Origin: Silene conica
Taxonomy: Eukaryota; Streptophyta; Magnoliopsida; Caryophyllales; Caryophyllaceae
Length of the DNA stretch: 64,000 nucleotides
NCBI GenBank assembly: GCA_029255685.2
Contig: CM055312.2
Location: 29,358,203-29,422,202, forward strand
Direction: 5' to 3'
Both the position numbers and the translations under genes were made by a program. Position 1 is the stretch's first letter; every line of letters starts with the position of its first letter. Positions 11,581 through 22,100 of this stretch are shown here, in pieces. Under the pieces are notes generated by a model that did no database searches, was not told the DNA's origin, and saw nothing but the letters and a program-made list of their open reading frames with translations.

Positions 11581-12420
11581 ATCAAATGCTCCCAGAAGGC
11601 AACTCGGATTTTAGTTCTAATTATTTATTTTATTTTTATTTTTGTTTTTTTAGGCCAATGTGTTTTACTGTTTTTCAGATAATTTAAGCGTATTTTGAAG
11701 CATAAAAGCGAAAATAGTCAAAGATGAAGTATTGGACTGCATGCCCAGATAATTTTCCCTCGATCGAGTATTCATTTTACTCAATCGAGTGGTTTCAGAT
11801 GGTATGTGGTCGATTGAGTGCCTCAGTATACTCGATCAAGAATTTTTGGTAGAGGAGGTACTTGATCGAGTACTTTGTACTTGATCGAGCAGGTGTTACA
11901 GGTAAGTACTCGATTAAGTGGTTTGAATTTGCTTGATCGAGTTGTCGCAACTGAATATCATGTACGAATATCACCTTTTTCTTTTTTGTTCATTCATACT
12001 TCTTCTTCAATTATTTTCTTTTCCTTTAAAACTCAATTTTCCCCTATATTATCTTATTCTCACTAAAATCTAAACTCCACCTCAATTACTGCTCTTAAAC
12101 AATCAAGAAAACCTTTGTTTTATTTTTCAAAATTCAAATTTCAAGTTGTCTCTTTTCAATTTGGGTTAGAATTCGTTTCAGTCTTTTTTATTTTGTTTTT
12201 TCATTCGAATTGTCGTGCCTTCTATCGTCAAGTAAGTCTCCTAGTTTAATTTCGTTTTTTATTTAGTTTAAAGCTTAAAATTTTGAAAGTTTTTGCATTT
12301 TTCTAGCTTTAGGAAATTCGAAATTGGGTTGTTCTTCGCAACTCGTTTCGTTGTTCTCTTAATTCATGCACAAATCTCAAAATTTTGGGGTTCAATTTTA
12401 TAATTTTTTATTTAAATTTT
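11581..12420 (+). other. Retroelement-derived non-coding sequence with CTCGATCGAG cluster
   Basis: AT-rich, without a credible gene. A palindrome cluster of the CTCGATCGAG type lies at 11755-11945. The sequence is split by LTR C and continues at 26916-27242. I take it as the LTR/leader of an Athila-type element, but its limits are unresolved. Confidence 0.4.
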
Positions 12421-12788
12421 TGTAATACCCCGTATGTTAGCCTCGATCAACGACAGTCAAACTATGATTTATACACGTATTTAAAAATGAATACTTATAA
12501 AAGTATTTTAGGTAAACTGCTGCTGTTTTATAAATTGTATTTCTATAATTATTTCGTATTTCATAATCATTTAATATTTGATGAGTATTTCATAAAATGG
12601 CAATTCATTTGTATTAAGCATAATTTTAATAATATATCTATAATTAAATATATTTTCTATTATGTATTTATTTCTCATCTATACTTAATTTCTATTTTGA
12701 TTTATTTAAGTCGTAATTGTATTTAAATCCTAATTTTTATATATTATTGTGTAAGTGCTAATAACACTAGTACAAAATAGTTAATTTG

Positions 12789-12930
12789 CGGCTATGAATA
12801 TGAGGCGTTTTTGTCTATTAGCCGCACATTAGTTTCATATTTTTAAGACACAAAAAAACTATGTGAGGCGTATTGTTATTTAACGCCTCAAATTAGATAT
12901 AAGAGGCGTTTTAAGAACCGCCTCAAATAA
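12789..12930. repeat. CACTA-1 left subterminal repeats
   Basis: TGAGGCGTTTT/AACGCCTCA units occur in both orientations. In CACTA elements such subterminal arrays bind the TnpA-type protein. The matching array at the other end is 24262-24500. Confidence 0.8.
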
Positions 12931-14106
12931 GAAGATAATAAAATAATCAAAAAGTAATGCTGGACTCCACCCTATCACCAAATAACGCAAGAATATTCAG
13001 CAACAAAGTAAAGAACCACGCAAACACCATCTACCTTCGCCGCGGAAAACAAACACGCATACACCCTTCGCCGGAATCCACCCTTCGCCGGAAAAAGCCC
13101 TCGCCGGAAACCTCTCGTTGCTCAATTCGACAGTAAGTGTCTCTTCCTTAACTTATTTTCGATTAGGGTTATTGTTTAGGATTAATTATCAATTTTTTTT
13201 CTTATCCATTCGATATAAGTTTTTTTTTCAGATTATTGTTGATTAGGCTATGTTATCAAATCTTTAATTTGTTAATTGGAATGAGTATAAAGTTTTTCTT
13301 CAGATTATTGCAATGTATCGGGTTAGCAAATAGGTTTTACCACCTTGTCTTCAGATTATTTCAATGTATCAATTTGGTTCATATTTTGTGCTTATCTTCC
13401 AACTTCTATGGTTTAACTTATTTGTTGAAGTAGTTTTATGTATTAACTTATTTATCGGTATTAGATTAAAAGGAGTAAACCGAGTAATTAAGTAGAGATT
13501 ATTAGGGGGAGATTATCAGGGGGAGGGGCTGGAGAGGGTTGCAGGGATTTTGTGACTGTGGGACTGTTTTTGAGAGTTGCCGCTGCGTGTTTTTCCGAGC
13601 GCAGGAATGGCAAGGATTGGGTTACAGTAGGGCTGTAGGTTGGGATGTCAGAAGTGAGATAGGAAAGTTCAGAATGCGGCTGTCTACCAGTCGTGTATTC
13701 TGTCTCCTTTTCACTTGTCTAGGCTCAAGCTCGACTTCCTCTGTTATCTTCATTTTCCTATCTACTTGTAACTTGTTTTCCTCTTCTAAATATTTCTCCA
13801 ATGTCTTCACTTTTTCAACGCATAATCTGCTCTTTATCATCCCCATCATTCCACTCCTATCAACGTAGTCTTCCTCCTCTAATTTTTACTGCTAGGTTCA
13901 TTTGCTAGGATGAAGGGTGTGCTACAAGTCTCCACCTTTTATCAGGAAATTCATGAAATTTATTTGCTTCTTCAATAACTTATGATATATACTCCATAAG
14001 TTCTGTATACTCTTATACAACAAGTCGTATGCACGCACATGGTTGTTGTCTCATTTAAGTTTATATCATTTTGCAGACTTTATTAATTTAGTTAGTTACT
14101 AGTGAG
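12931..14106 (+). promoter_or_regulatory. CACTA-1 leader and first intron (predicted)
   Basis: A C-rich stretch with three GCCGGAA units (about 13055-13110) ends in a donor-like CAGTAAGTGTC at about 13129. The next 950 bases are T-rich, like an intron, up to the transposase start at 14107. The same layout recurs in CACTA-2 and CACTA-3. Exact promoter and splice sites are not determined. Confidence 0.45.
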
Positions 14107-17100
14107 ATGGATCGAAGTTGGATGTATGGTCAGCGTAGTTCATTGGAGTTTAGGAAAGGAGTTGAAGAGTTTTGTAGAAGTGCGTTAAATTACGCCAAAA
14201 GTATGGGTGATGATGAATTTTTCTGCCCTTGTGTTGATTGCTCCAATGTGGAAACCGTTCCTACCATAAGGGTGTTAAGGGAACATGTTGTTTGTCGTGG
14301 GTTTAGACAAGATTATCACATTTGGATATGGCATGGTGAAGAAGGAGTATATAGGGAAGGTAGTAGCATAAATGATCAAATTACCGAGCAACAAGAAGAG
14401 ATTGAACACCTTGCAGACATAGAACACCACTTAGAGGAGGAACCCAATCCTAATATTGGTGTATGTGATGAGGACACTAGTGTTACTATTGAGGATGAAA
14501 TTGTGGACGATGATGAAGAAGATCGGTTAAATGAGATGTTAAATGGGCTTGAAGATGAAATGAGTAATCGGCCTGATGTATTTGAGAGTTTGATGCAGGC
14601 ATCTGAAACTCCGTTATATCCTGGATGTGTTAAGTACACTTAGTTGTCAGCGGTGCTGACATTTTTTAACATTAAAGCAAAACATGGTTGGAGTGACAAA
14701 AGCTTCACAGAGTTGTTGGAAGCTTTGCAAGACATGTTCCCCGAAGGATACCAAATCCCAAAGTCAAATTATTATGCTAAAAAATTGCTCCGTCCCTTGG
14801 ATTTAGCCTACCAGAAAATCGATGCTTGTCCAAGTGACTGTCTTCTATATCGAAATGAGTACAGCCATTTACATGAGTGTCCTCGTTGCGGTAAATCCCG
14901 TTACAAGTTGGCAGATGGAATTCAATTTGAGCATGGTAAGAAGTATCCTTCAGCAAAGGTGTTATGGTATCTTCCAATAATACCACGCCTTATACGTTTG
15001 TTTTCTATCAAGAGTGCTGCTAGGTATTTGAGGTGGCATGCTGAGGGGAGGAAGAAAGACGGGAAGCTTAGGCATCCAGCGGATTCTCCTCAATGGGAAA
15101 TAATTGATGATAAGTACCCTGAATTTAAGAATGAAGTTAGAAATTTGAGACTTGGGCTTAGCACGGATGGGATGAACCCATTTGGTAGTATGAGTAGTTT
15201 ACATAGCACATGGCCAGTTCTTTTAGTGATTTATAATTTGCCTCCCTGGTTAACCATGAAGCGGAAGTACATTATGCTGTCACTTCTAATATCAGGGCCT
15301 AAGCAACCAGGGAATGACATAGATATTTACCTTGCCCCACTCATTGATGATCTTAAGAAGTTATGGCATGAAGGTGTAAGAGTGTTCGATGCACATGCTA
15401 ATGAGAATTTCACGTTGCGGGCAATGTTATTTTGTACCATTAATGACTATCCTGCCTATGGTAATTTGTCGGGATATAAAGTGAAAGGAAAGAAAGCATG
15501 CCCTATATGTGAAGATGACATGAAATCCACCTATTTAACACATTCCGGGAAATACGTTTACCTGAATAATAGAAGGTTACTGAAACGCTTTCACCCTTAC
15601 AGGAAAAAGAAATTACCCTTCAATGGAGAAGTGGAGGAAGAAGTAGCCCGTAGACCACTGAGCGGAAAAGAGGTATATGAGCGGGTTAAAGATATAGAAA
15701 CAGTTTTTGGTAAGACTGTTAAAATGAAGGAATCAAGCTGTCTATGGAAGAAAAAATCTATTTTTTGGGAACTTCCATATTGGCAGGACTTGCCAGTAAG
15801 ACATTGTCTTGATGTGATGCACATAGAGAAGAATGTATGTGATGCGATTTTAGGAACACTACTCAATTTACCTGGTAAGACAAAGGATGGCTTGAAAGTG
15901 CGTAAAGACATGGAGGAAATGAAAATTCGATCAAAGTTATGGCCAGTTGAGAAGGATAAGAGTAGGAAGGGGAAAGGTTCATCCTTTTATCTGCCACCAG
16001 CTTGTTACACCCTTTCTAAATCAGAAAAAAAATTATTCTGTGAATGTTTGTATGGGATTAAGGTCCCTACTGGGTTCTCATCTAATATAAAGAGGTTAGT
16101 ATCTAAGAATGACTTCAAATTAATTGGCATGAAGTCCCATGATTGTCATGTCATGATACAAGTGTTTTTACCAATTGCGATTCGTGGCATTTTGCCAGAG
16201 TACGTAAGACGTGCCATTACTAAACTTTGCTCATTTTTCAATACAATATGTAGTAAAGTGGTTGATCCGGAGACACTTGATGCACTACAAGTCGATGTTA
16301 TTGAAACACTTTGTCAGTTTGAGATGTATTTTCCACCTTCTTTTTTTGATATTATGGTTCATCTCATTTCACATATTGTTCGAGAGATCAAGTTGTGTGG
16401 TCCTGTATTTCTGAGGCGGGCCTATCCCTTTGAAAGGCATATGGGTGCTTTACAAGATATGGTAAGGAATCCAGCCCGACCTGAAGCCAGTATTGTTCAA
16501 GGGATTGTGAGCGAGGAGGTCTATGAGTATTGTAGTGAGTTTGTGCAGAAGCTTCAAGCTATTGGTCTCCCAAGGACTAGAGATGATGGAAGGTTTGAAG
16601 GGAAAGGACTAGTTGGTGCAAAAGAGATCTCACCTCCATCAAGTTTAAGAAATAAAGCACACTTGTACGCGTTACAACAAAGTGAAGCCGTACAACCATA
16701 TTTGGAAAGACATAAGCTGAAGTTAGCTTCCATGTATCCTTCTAAAGGTGAAATGTGGTTGATGAAAGAGCATAATCGTACATTTGTGGACTGGTTTCAC
16801 GACGAAGTAATGCAAGAATTGTCAAATACCGATAATGATGTACCTGATACAATCAAATGGCTTGCATATGGTCCTAGAGAAAGTGTGCACTCTTACGAAG
16901 GGTTTACCATAAATGGATACACGTTCTATACCGAACGCCAAGATAAGAAGTCATTATCAGTGCAGAATAGTGGTGTGTCGATGGTTGCATCTTCAAGAGA
17001 ATTTGCCAATTCTAAGGATACATCACCCATTGATGCGACACTATCATACTACGGGGTCATTCAAGAAATATGGGAGTTAGATTATTGTGATTTTAAGGTT

Positions 17101-17460
17101 CCTTTTTTTCGATGCAAGTGGATTGAGAGTAGTCGACGTGGTGTTCATATAGATGAATTTGGTTTTACTCAAGTAGATATGACTCGTTTACGAGATAATG
17201 ACGAGCCATTTATTCTTGCGTCACAGGCTAGACAAGTCTTTTATATTCTTGATCCATCTGACCATCGTTGGTCTCTTGTAGTCCATGGAAAGAGAAGAAT
17301 TCTAGGCGTTTGGGACGTCCTTGATGAAAATGAGTATGATGAGTTCCAAGATATACCACCTTTCGCAAATCCGATAAACAATCTGAGCGATGGTACGAAT
17401 CTTGACACGGTCTACCTACGATCTGACCATGGAGAAGGGATTACTGTGCACAATCCTTAA
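14107..17460 (+). pseudogene. TnpD-type CACTA transposase, split by one amber codon
   Basis: Two consecutive segments in the same frame (178 and 938 codons) are separated only by TAG at 14641-14643, giving about 1117 residues in all, a usual TnpD size. The first segment has the transposase-associated domain: start MDRSWMY, then C-P-C-V-D-C and the HIWIWHGE block. The second has a CxxxC...CxxC zinc-binding stretch (CPSDCLLY...CPRCG), then the Transposase_21 core with candidate catalytic acids in LSTDGMNPFG, TINDYPAYG and VMHIEKNVCD, then DUF4218-like (YPFERHMG) and DUF4216-like (YYGVIQEIWEL...FRCKW) regions. In relatives a lysine would be expected at the amber position, so one base change may explain it; the gene is otherwise open. 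It would encode the enzyme that cuts the element's ends. Read-through or somatic editing cannot be judged from sequence. Confidence 0.9.
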
Positions 17461-17626
17461 TGTTGATTATGGTAATAAGTCGTTCAAGCTAGTGTATGTG
17501 TTAACTGTTTTTGTTATTCACTTTCATTCCGTTCAGGTACTTTCGTTATTAATTAATCGTGTTAAATGTATAAATAGTTTGTTTGTGAATGTCGTGTTAA
17601 GTGAAGACGGTGTCAAGTAAGTAAGA

Positions 17627-18553
17627 ATGAATTTGTGGGAAATGTATTACTTTGGGTGTCTGGCAATATTCTTGTTTTCTTTAGGCAGCCTGACAAAGCT
17701 TCAAACTTTGTCAATTTACACTACAATGCTGTCAGGAGAAATCCCACCTGAGTTAGGTAACTGTTCTGAGCTTGTGAATATATATCTGTATCAGAATAAT
17801 CTGTCTGGTTCAATACCGAAAGAGTTAGGAAAGCTTCAGAAGCTTGAGAAACTGTTGATATGGCAGAATAATCTGTCTGGTGGAATCCCTGAAACCCTTG
17901 GAAATTGCTCAAATTTGGTATCAGTTGATGTTGCATTGAATTTATTATCTGGGATTATTCCTGCAGCTTTTGGTAATCTCAGAAATCTTTCTGAATTGAT
18001 GCTTAGCAGTAATAATATTTCGGGATCAATACCCTCTAATCTTGGGAATGATAGACAGTTGCAGCAGATTCAGGTTGATAATAATCAAATAACAGGTACA
18101 ATCCCAAATGAGTTGGGTAGGTTAGCAGGATTACAGGTTTTGTTTGCATGGCAAAATAATTTAGAGGGAAGTATCCTTAATGAATTGGGTAATTGCAGTA
18201 GCCTGCAAGCTTTAGACTTGTCACATAACTCAATTACAGGAAGTTTGCCCAGTAGTTTATTTCAGCTCAGAAATCTCACAAAGCTTTTGCTGATTTCCAA
18301 TCACATTTCAGGGTCAATCCCACCTGAGATTGGGAGTTGCAAGGCTCTAATCCGGTTTCGTCTTTCTAATAATAGGGTCACTGGGCAAATTCCTAAAGAA
18401 ATGGGTTTTCTAGATAGTCTTAGTTTCCTTGATTTGTCGAATAATCGCCTTTCCGGCTCAATCCCAAATGAGATTGGACAGTGCAGAGCCTTACAAATGC
18501 TGAACTTGGGTAATAACACTCTCAGAGCCTTACAAATGCTGAACATATTCTAG
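17627..18553 (+). CDS. Captured LRR receptor ectodomain fragment (RGI/RCH1-like)
   Basis: An uninterrupted frame of 308 codons contains eleven complete and one partial 24-residue plant LRRs of the form GNCSxLxxLxLxxNxLSGSIPxxL. Blocks such as LSIYTTMLSGEIPPELGNCS, ELMLSSNNISGSIP, LQVLFAWQNNLEG and LFQLRNLTKLLLISN are what I recall from the RGI/RGFR (RCH1-type) root meristem growth factor receptor kinases. Signal peptide, N-terminal cap, transmembrane segment and kinase of the donor gene are missing. Homology starts at about 17683, right after an acceptor-like TTTTCTTTAG; the 19 residues before it (MNLWEMYYFGCLAIFLFSL) are not receptor sequence but are hydrophobic. The 3' end falls inside the twelfth repeat at a 22-base direct duplication. 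It sits between the two transposon genes on the same strand and is a transduplicated host fragment. Expression and function are unknown. Confidence 0.85.
   Translation: MNLWEMYYFGCLAIFLFSLGSLTKLQTLSIYTTMLSGEIPPELGNCSELVNIYLYQNNLSGSIPKELGKLQKLEKLLIWQNNLSGGIPETLGNCSNLVSVDVALNLLSGIIPAAFGNLRNLSELMLSSNNISGSIPSNLGNDRQLQQIQVDNNQITGTIPNELGRLAGLQVLFAWQNNLEGSILNELGNCSSLQALDLSHNSITGSLPSSLFQLRNLTKLLLISNHISGSIPPEIGSCKALIRFRLSNNRVTGQIPKEMGFLDSLSFLDLSNNRLSGSIPNEIGQCRALQMLNLGNNTLRALQMLNIF
18484..18545 (+). repeat. 22-bp direct duplication at the end of the captured fragment
   Basis: CAGAGCCTTACAAATGCTGA occurs at 18484-18503 and again at about 18522-18541. The second copy ends the reading frame soon after. 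It is a plausible scar of the capture event by strand slippage or filler synthesis. Confidence 0.8.
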
Positions 18554-19157
18554 AGACGTGTAGATTATGATTTGTGTTTTGTTCCGGTCGACGCCCCATT
18601 TACTTTCTGCTGTTGCTTTCTATTTTTGCTGACATTAATTGTTTAATTGAAGATGTAAGTGGTTTTTTTCTACATTCAACATTTGATAGTGTAGGTGAAT
18701 GTGATATATGGTCTGAGTTATAGGCGTATGGTGTATAGTGTTTCCTAGTGGTGGTATAACATAGTTCAATGGTCCTAGGGGTTTGTATGGTCCTAAGAGC
18801 TGTCCACACAGCAGTATTATTACACTTAATACCAAAACTCTACATACTTATCATTTGCATCAATTGTATATCTGTAGCGGGAAGTTGACTTGCACTCTTA
18901 CTGCTGTATGGATATTGAGATGTAGACACTACTGTATTGATATTGAGATTGCAGCTCTGAAATACAGACACTGCTCTGAAATACAGACACTGTTGCAGCT
19001 CTGAAATACAGACACTACTATACCCTTGAATCATAGGTTATATACACGGTCTACATACAACATTCCATCTGATATATGTGTGTTCTGATGTAGCTGGAAA
19101 GTTAGTATTCTACTATTACTTATAACTTAAAATAATGATTCTTTTCAGGGATACTTC
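18554..19157 (+). other. Spacer between captured fragment and second CACTA-1 gene
   Basis: No gene seen. It includes a small tandem repeat (18950-19018) and ends in an acceptor-like TTCTTTTCAG at about 19139-19148, ten bases before the ATG at 19158. The second gene may therefore have an upstream untranslated exon. Confidence 0.5.
18950..19018. repeat. CTCTGAAATACAGACACT minisatellite
   Basis: Three copies of an 18-base unit with short linkers, inside CACTA-1. Confidence 0.8.
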
Positions 19158-22100
19158 ATGGAGAATGAGGATAGTTATATGATTCCCGAGGATGATGAGT
19201 CCAATGACGACGATGCACCATATGACAATGACCTTGAGGAGGATAGGGGTGATGAAGAAGACATTGCTGATGAGATGGAGGCTGCAGAGGCTCGTAGGCT
19301 AGAGGAAGAGGAGCAGCGCAGGTTTGATGAATATGAACTTCTTGCGGATAATGCAGCCCGTATATTACAGGAGGTAGATATGGGGGAGCCTACAAACCCA
19401 TCAACCCTTAACAGTGTTTTACAAAAAACAAAGCGCTCGCGAAAGGGAAGATGTGCGACAAAAGGGATAAGACCTACGGGGCCTATGCATCTTGAGTTTG
19501 ATGCTCTCGGTCGTCCACGAGGTAAATGGCGGCGTAAATATGGCCAGCAGTTGGGGTTCTGCATGCGAAAATTCAACATTAATTGGAATTGGAAAGATGT
19601 GAGTGTGGGGAAAAGGAAGTTAATGTGGGAAGACACAATGGTAAACTAATTTTATTATCCTTCACTTCTATTCTGATTTTATAAATATTGCATTATTTAC
19701 TAACTTTAACTGTCTTGTGATTTGTAGAATTTATTCCATATTCCCGATGACACGAAACTGAGGAAGAAGTTCTTGGCTGGCGTTGCCAAAAGGTTTAGGG
19801 ATTTTAAAGCGAAATTGGTAAGCGGATGGATCACTAAGACGAGGCAAAGAACGATAGAAGAGGATGGAAAGGAGCCCCCGGATATTTGGAGTCATATTAA
19901 AGTGGAAGATTGGAAACTTTTTCAACAAATCAAAACTTCTAGCCCGGCCAAGGTGAGGAAACGATTCTGACCAGTTCAGTTTATTATCTTCACACATACA
20001 CACATACATCATATCTGCACACATACATCATACATCATACATCATACAACAAGAACATTCTGGGCAGTTCAGAAAAAATAATAAAGTACATATATACTGG
20101 AGTATAGAAACATTCTGGGCAGCAAAATTCCTAATAAAGTACAGCAACATTCTGGGCAGTATAATGCTTTCAGCTTCTCATGTTTATCAAGATATGTATG
20201 CTTCTCATGTTTATCAGGAGCTTCTCATGTTTATCAGGAGCTTCTCATGTTGGGTAGTATTCTGGGCAGTATAATGCTTGCTGTATCATGCTTGCTGTAA
20301 TTGAATATCAGCACATGGGGCAGTATTCTGGGCACTAATTTTATCTTTTATTTTGACCAGAGAAAACGTGAAAAAGCAGTTGAGAGTGCCAAAAAAAACA
20401 ATCATTACCATCACATGGGGCAGTATGACTTCAATACTGCTCGAGATATTTGGATCAAAGATAATTTTTATCCTACTTCAGCATCTACTGGAGTCACTAC
20501 TGGAACAGAAAGTGGGACTGGTGATGTGTCATCTGCCTCAACAATTGAGGTTAATCGAGCCGATGACTGGTATTGTGCAATGCATGTAAAAGATAAGCAA
20601 ACTGGCAACTATGTGATAAGGAATCCTAAAACCAAGAAAGTAGCCGACGAAGTTGTATGTTACTGGTTTCTTGCTTTTTATTGCTACTGCAATGCCTTTT
20701 ACATTATGCTCACCATTTGCATTTGAATTGAATATTAGCGTGAGTTAAGAAAGAAGGAAGCTGAAGGACAGTTTGTTGCCGAGCGAGAGAAAGATTGTTT
20801 GTTTTATGCGCTTGGTGAGAAGCCCGATCATCCAGGCTGTGCAAAAGGTTTTGGTGGAGTTAATATCAGCGTGAGAGAAGCTTTTGGGGTTCCAACTAGT
20901 AAAATAGGCGGTTCAAGTGAAATATCGTTGGCAGAACGAGAGGCCATAAAGAATGAACTTAGGGAGGAGTTTAGAGATTCGTTGAAATCGGAGCTTAAGG
21001 GAGATCTCTTGTCCTTTTTACAACAACTGGGTTTGAAGTTACCTAATGAGAGTCAGCAAATGATATGTCCTGACAATGCTGAAGGGAACCAGTTAGAGCC
21101 ATCATTGCCACCAATAGTTAAGGTAACATGTGTTTGTCTGTTTATTTGTATTTGTGTCTGCTGATCATAATGTAATGCCACACACTATTGGTACCTGCAT
21201 CAGTCATACACTTATTACCAAGTGACTAGCAGCCCCAACAGACCTCAGACCAGACCAAAAACCTGTCCCTGTACAGCCTAATGCACACTCCAGTGCACGT
21301 AAGCCATTGGAGCCTCCCACTCAGCCTTATTTTTGTAGCCTGGCCTGCCCCTGAAGGCTATTATTCCTACTGACCAGACAAGCACTACTATCAAACTCGT
21401 TCACGATTGCCATTCCAGAACTAGCATTCCAGATCCATTCCAGAATTGCACACAGAACAGATCAGTTCTGAACAGCATTCGTGAAAATGCTATGTTTTCT
21501 GGTGAACAGATCAGTTCTGAACAGATCAGTTCTGAACAGATCAGTTCTGAACAGATCAGTTTTGTCATTCGTGAAAATGGACCATGTAAAAAGTTCTGAA
21601 CAGATCAGTTTATGTTTTACGTGTTTGAAGAATGATGGACTGGTACGGAGTTAATTATTGAGTAGATGGGTGTTATAGAATTGATTATTCCGTCTTAGTT
21701 ATAGTCATTTGCTTACTGTTTATGTGTTCTTGAGGGGTGGATAGTGTAAGTGAAGGGGAATGAATGTGCAATGCTGTTCAGAACTAGCATTTCAGATCAA
21801 GATCCATACCGTCATACAGAACAGAACAGTTCTGCCAAGCATAAGACCTGCACAGTTCTGAACAGCATAAGAACTGCCATTCCAGCATTGCACACAGAAC
21901 AGACCTGCACTTCATCCTCTTGCACCTGTCAATAAAACTATGACAAGCACCTAATCTGATTAACTGCCCATCAAAGTTGGACCTTTATTACTACCAAGTC
22001 CTTTGCCCAGCTACTGACCTTCACCATACTATTTACATGTGAAATATGCAGAATGATACTCCTTGTCGGCTTTTTCTGTCAGACCCTCATAGTGGTGTGT

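Noticed and set aside
14376..14639. Serine-rich minus-strand frames opposite acidic exons (also 19175-19636)
   Set aside because: Antisense shadows of the acidic coding stretches of the CACTA-1 genes.
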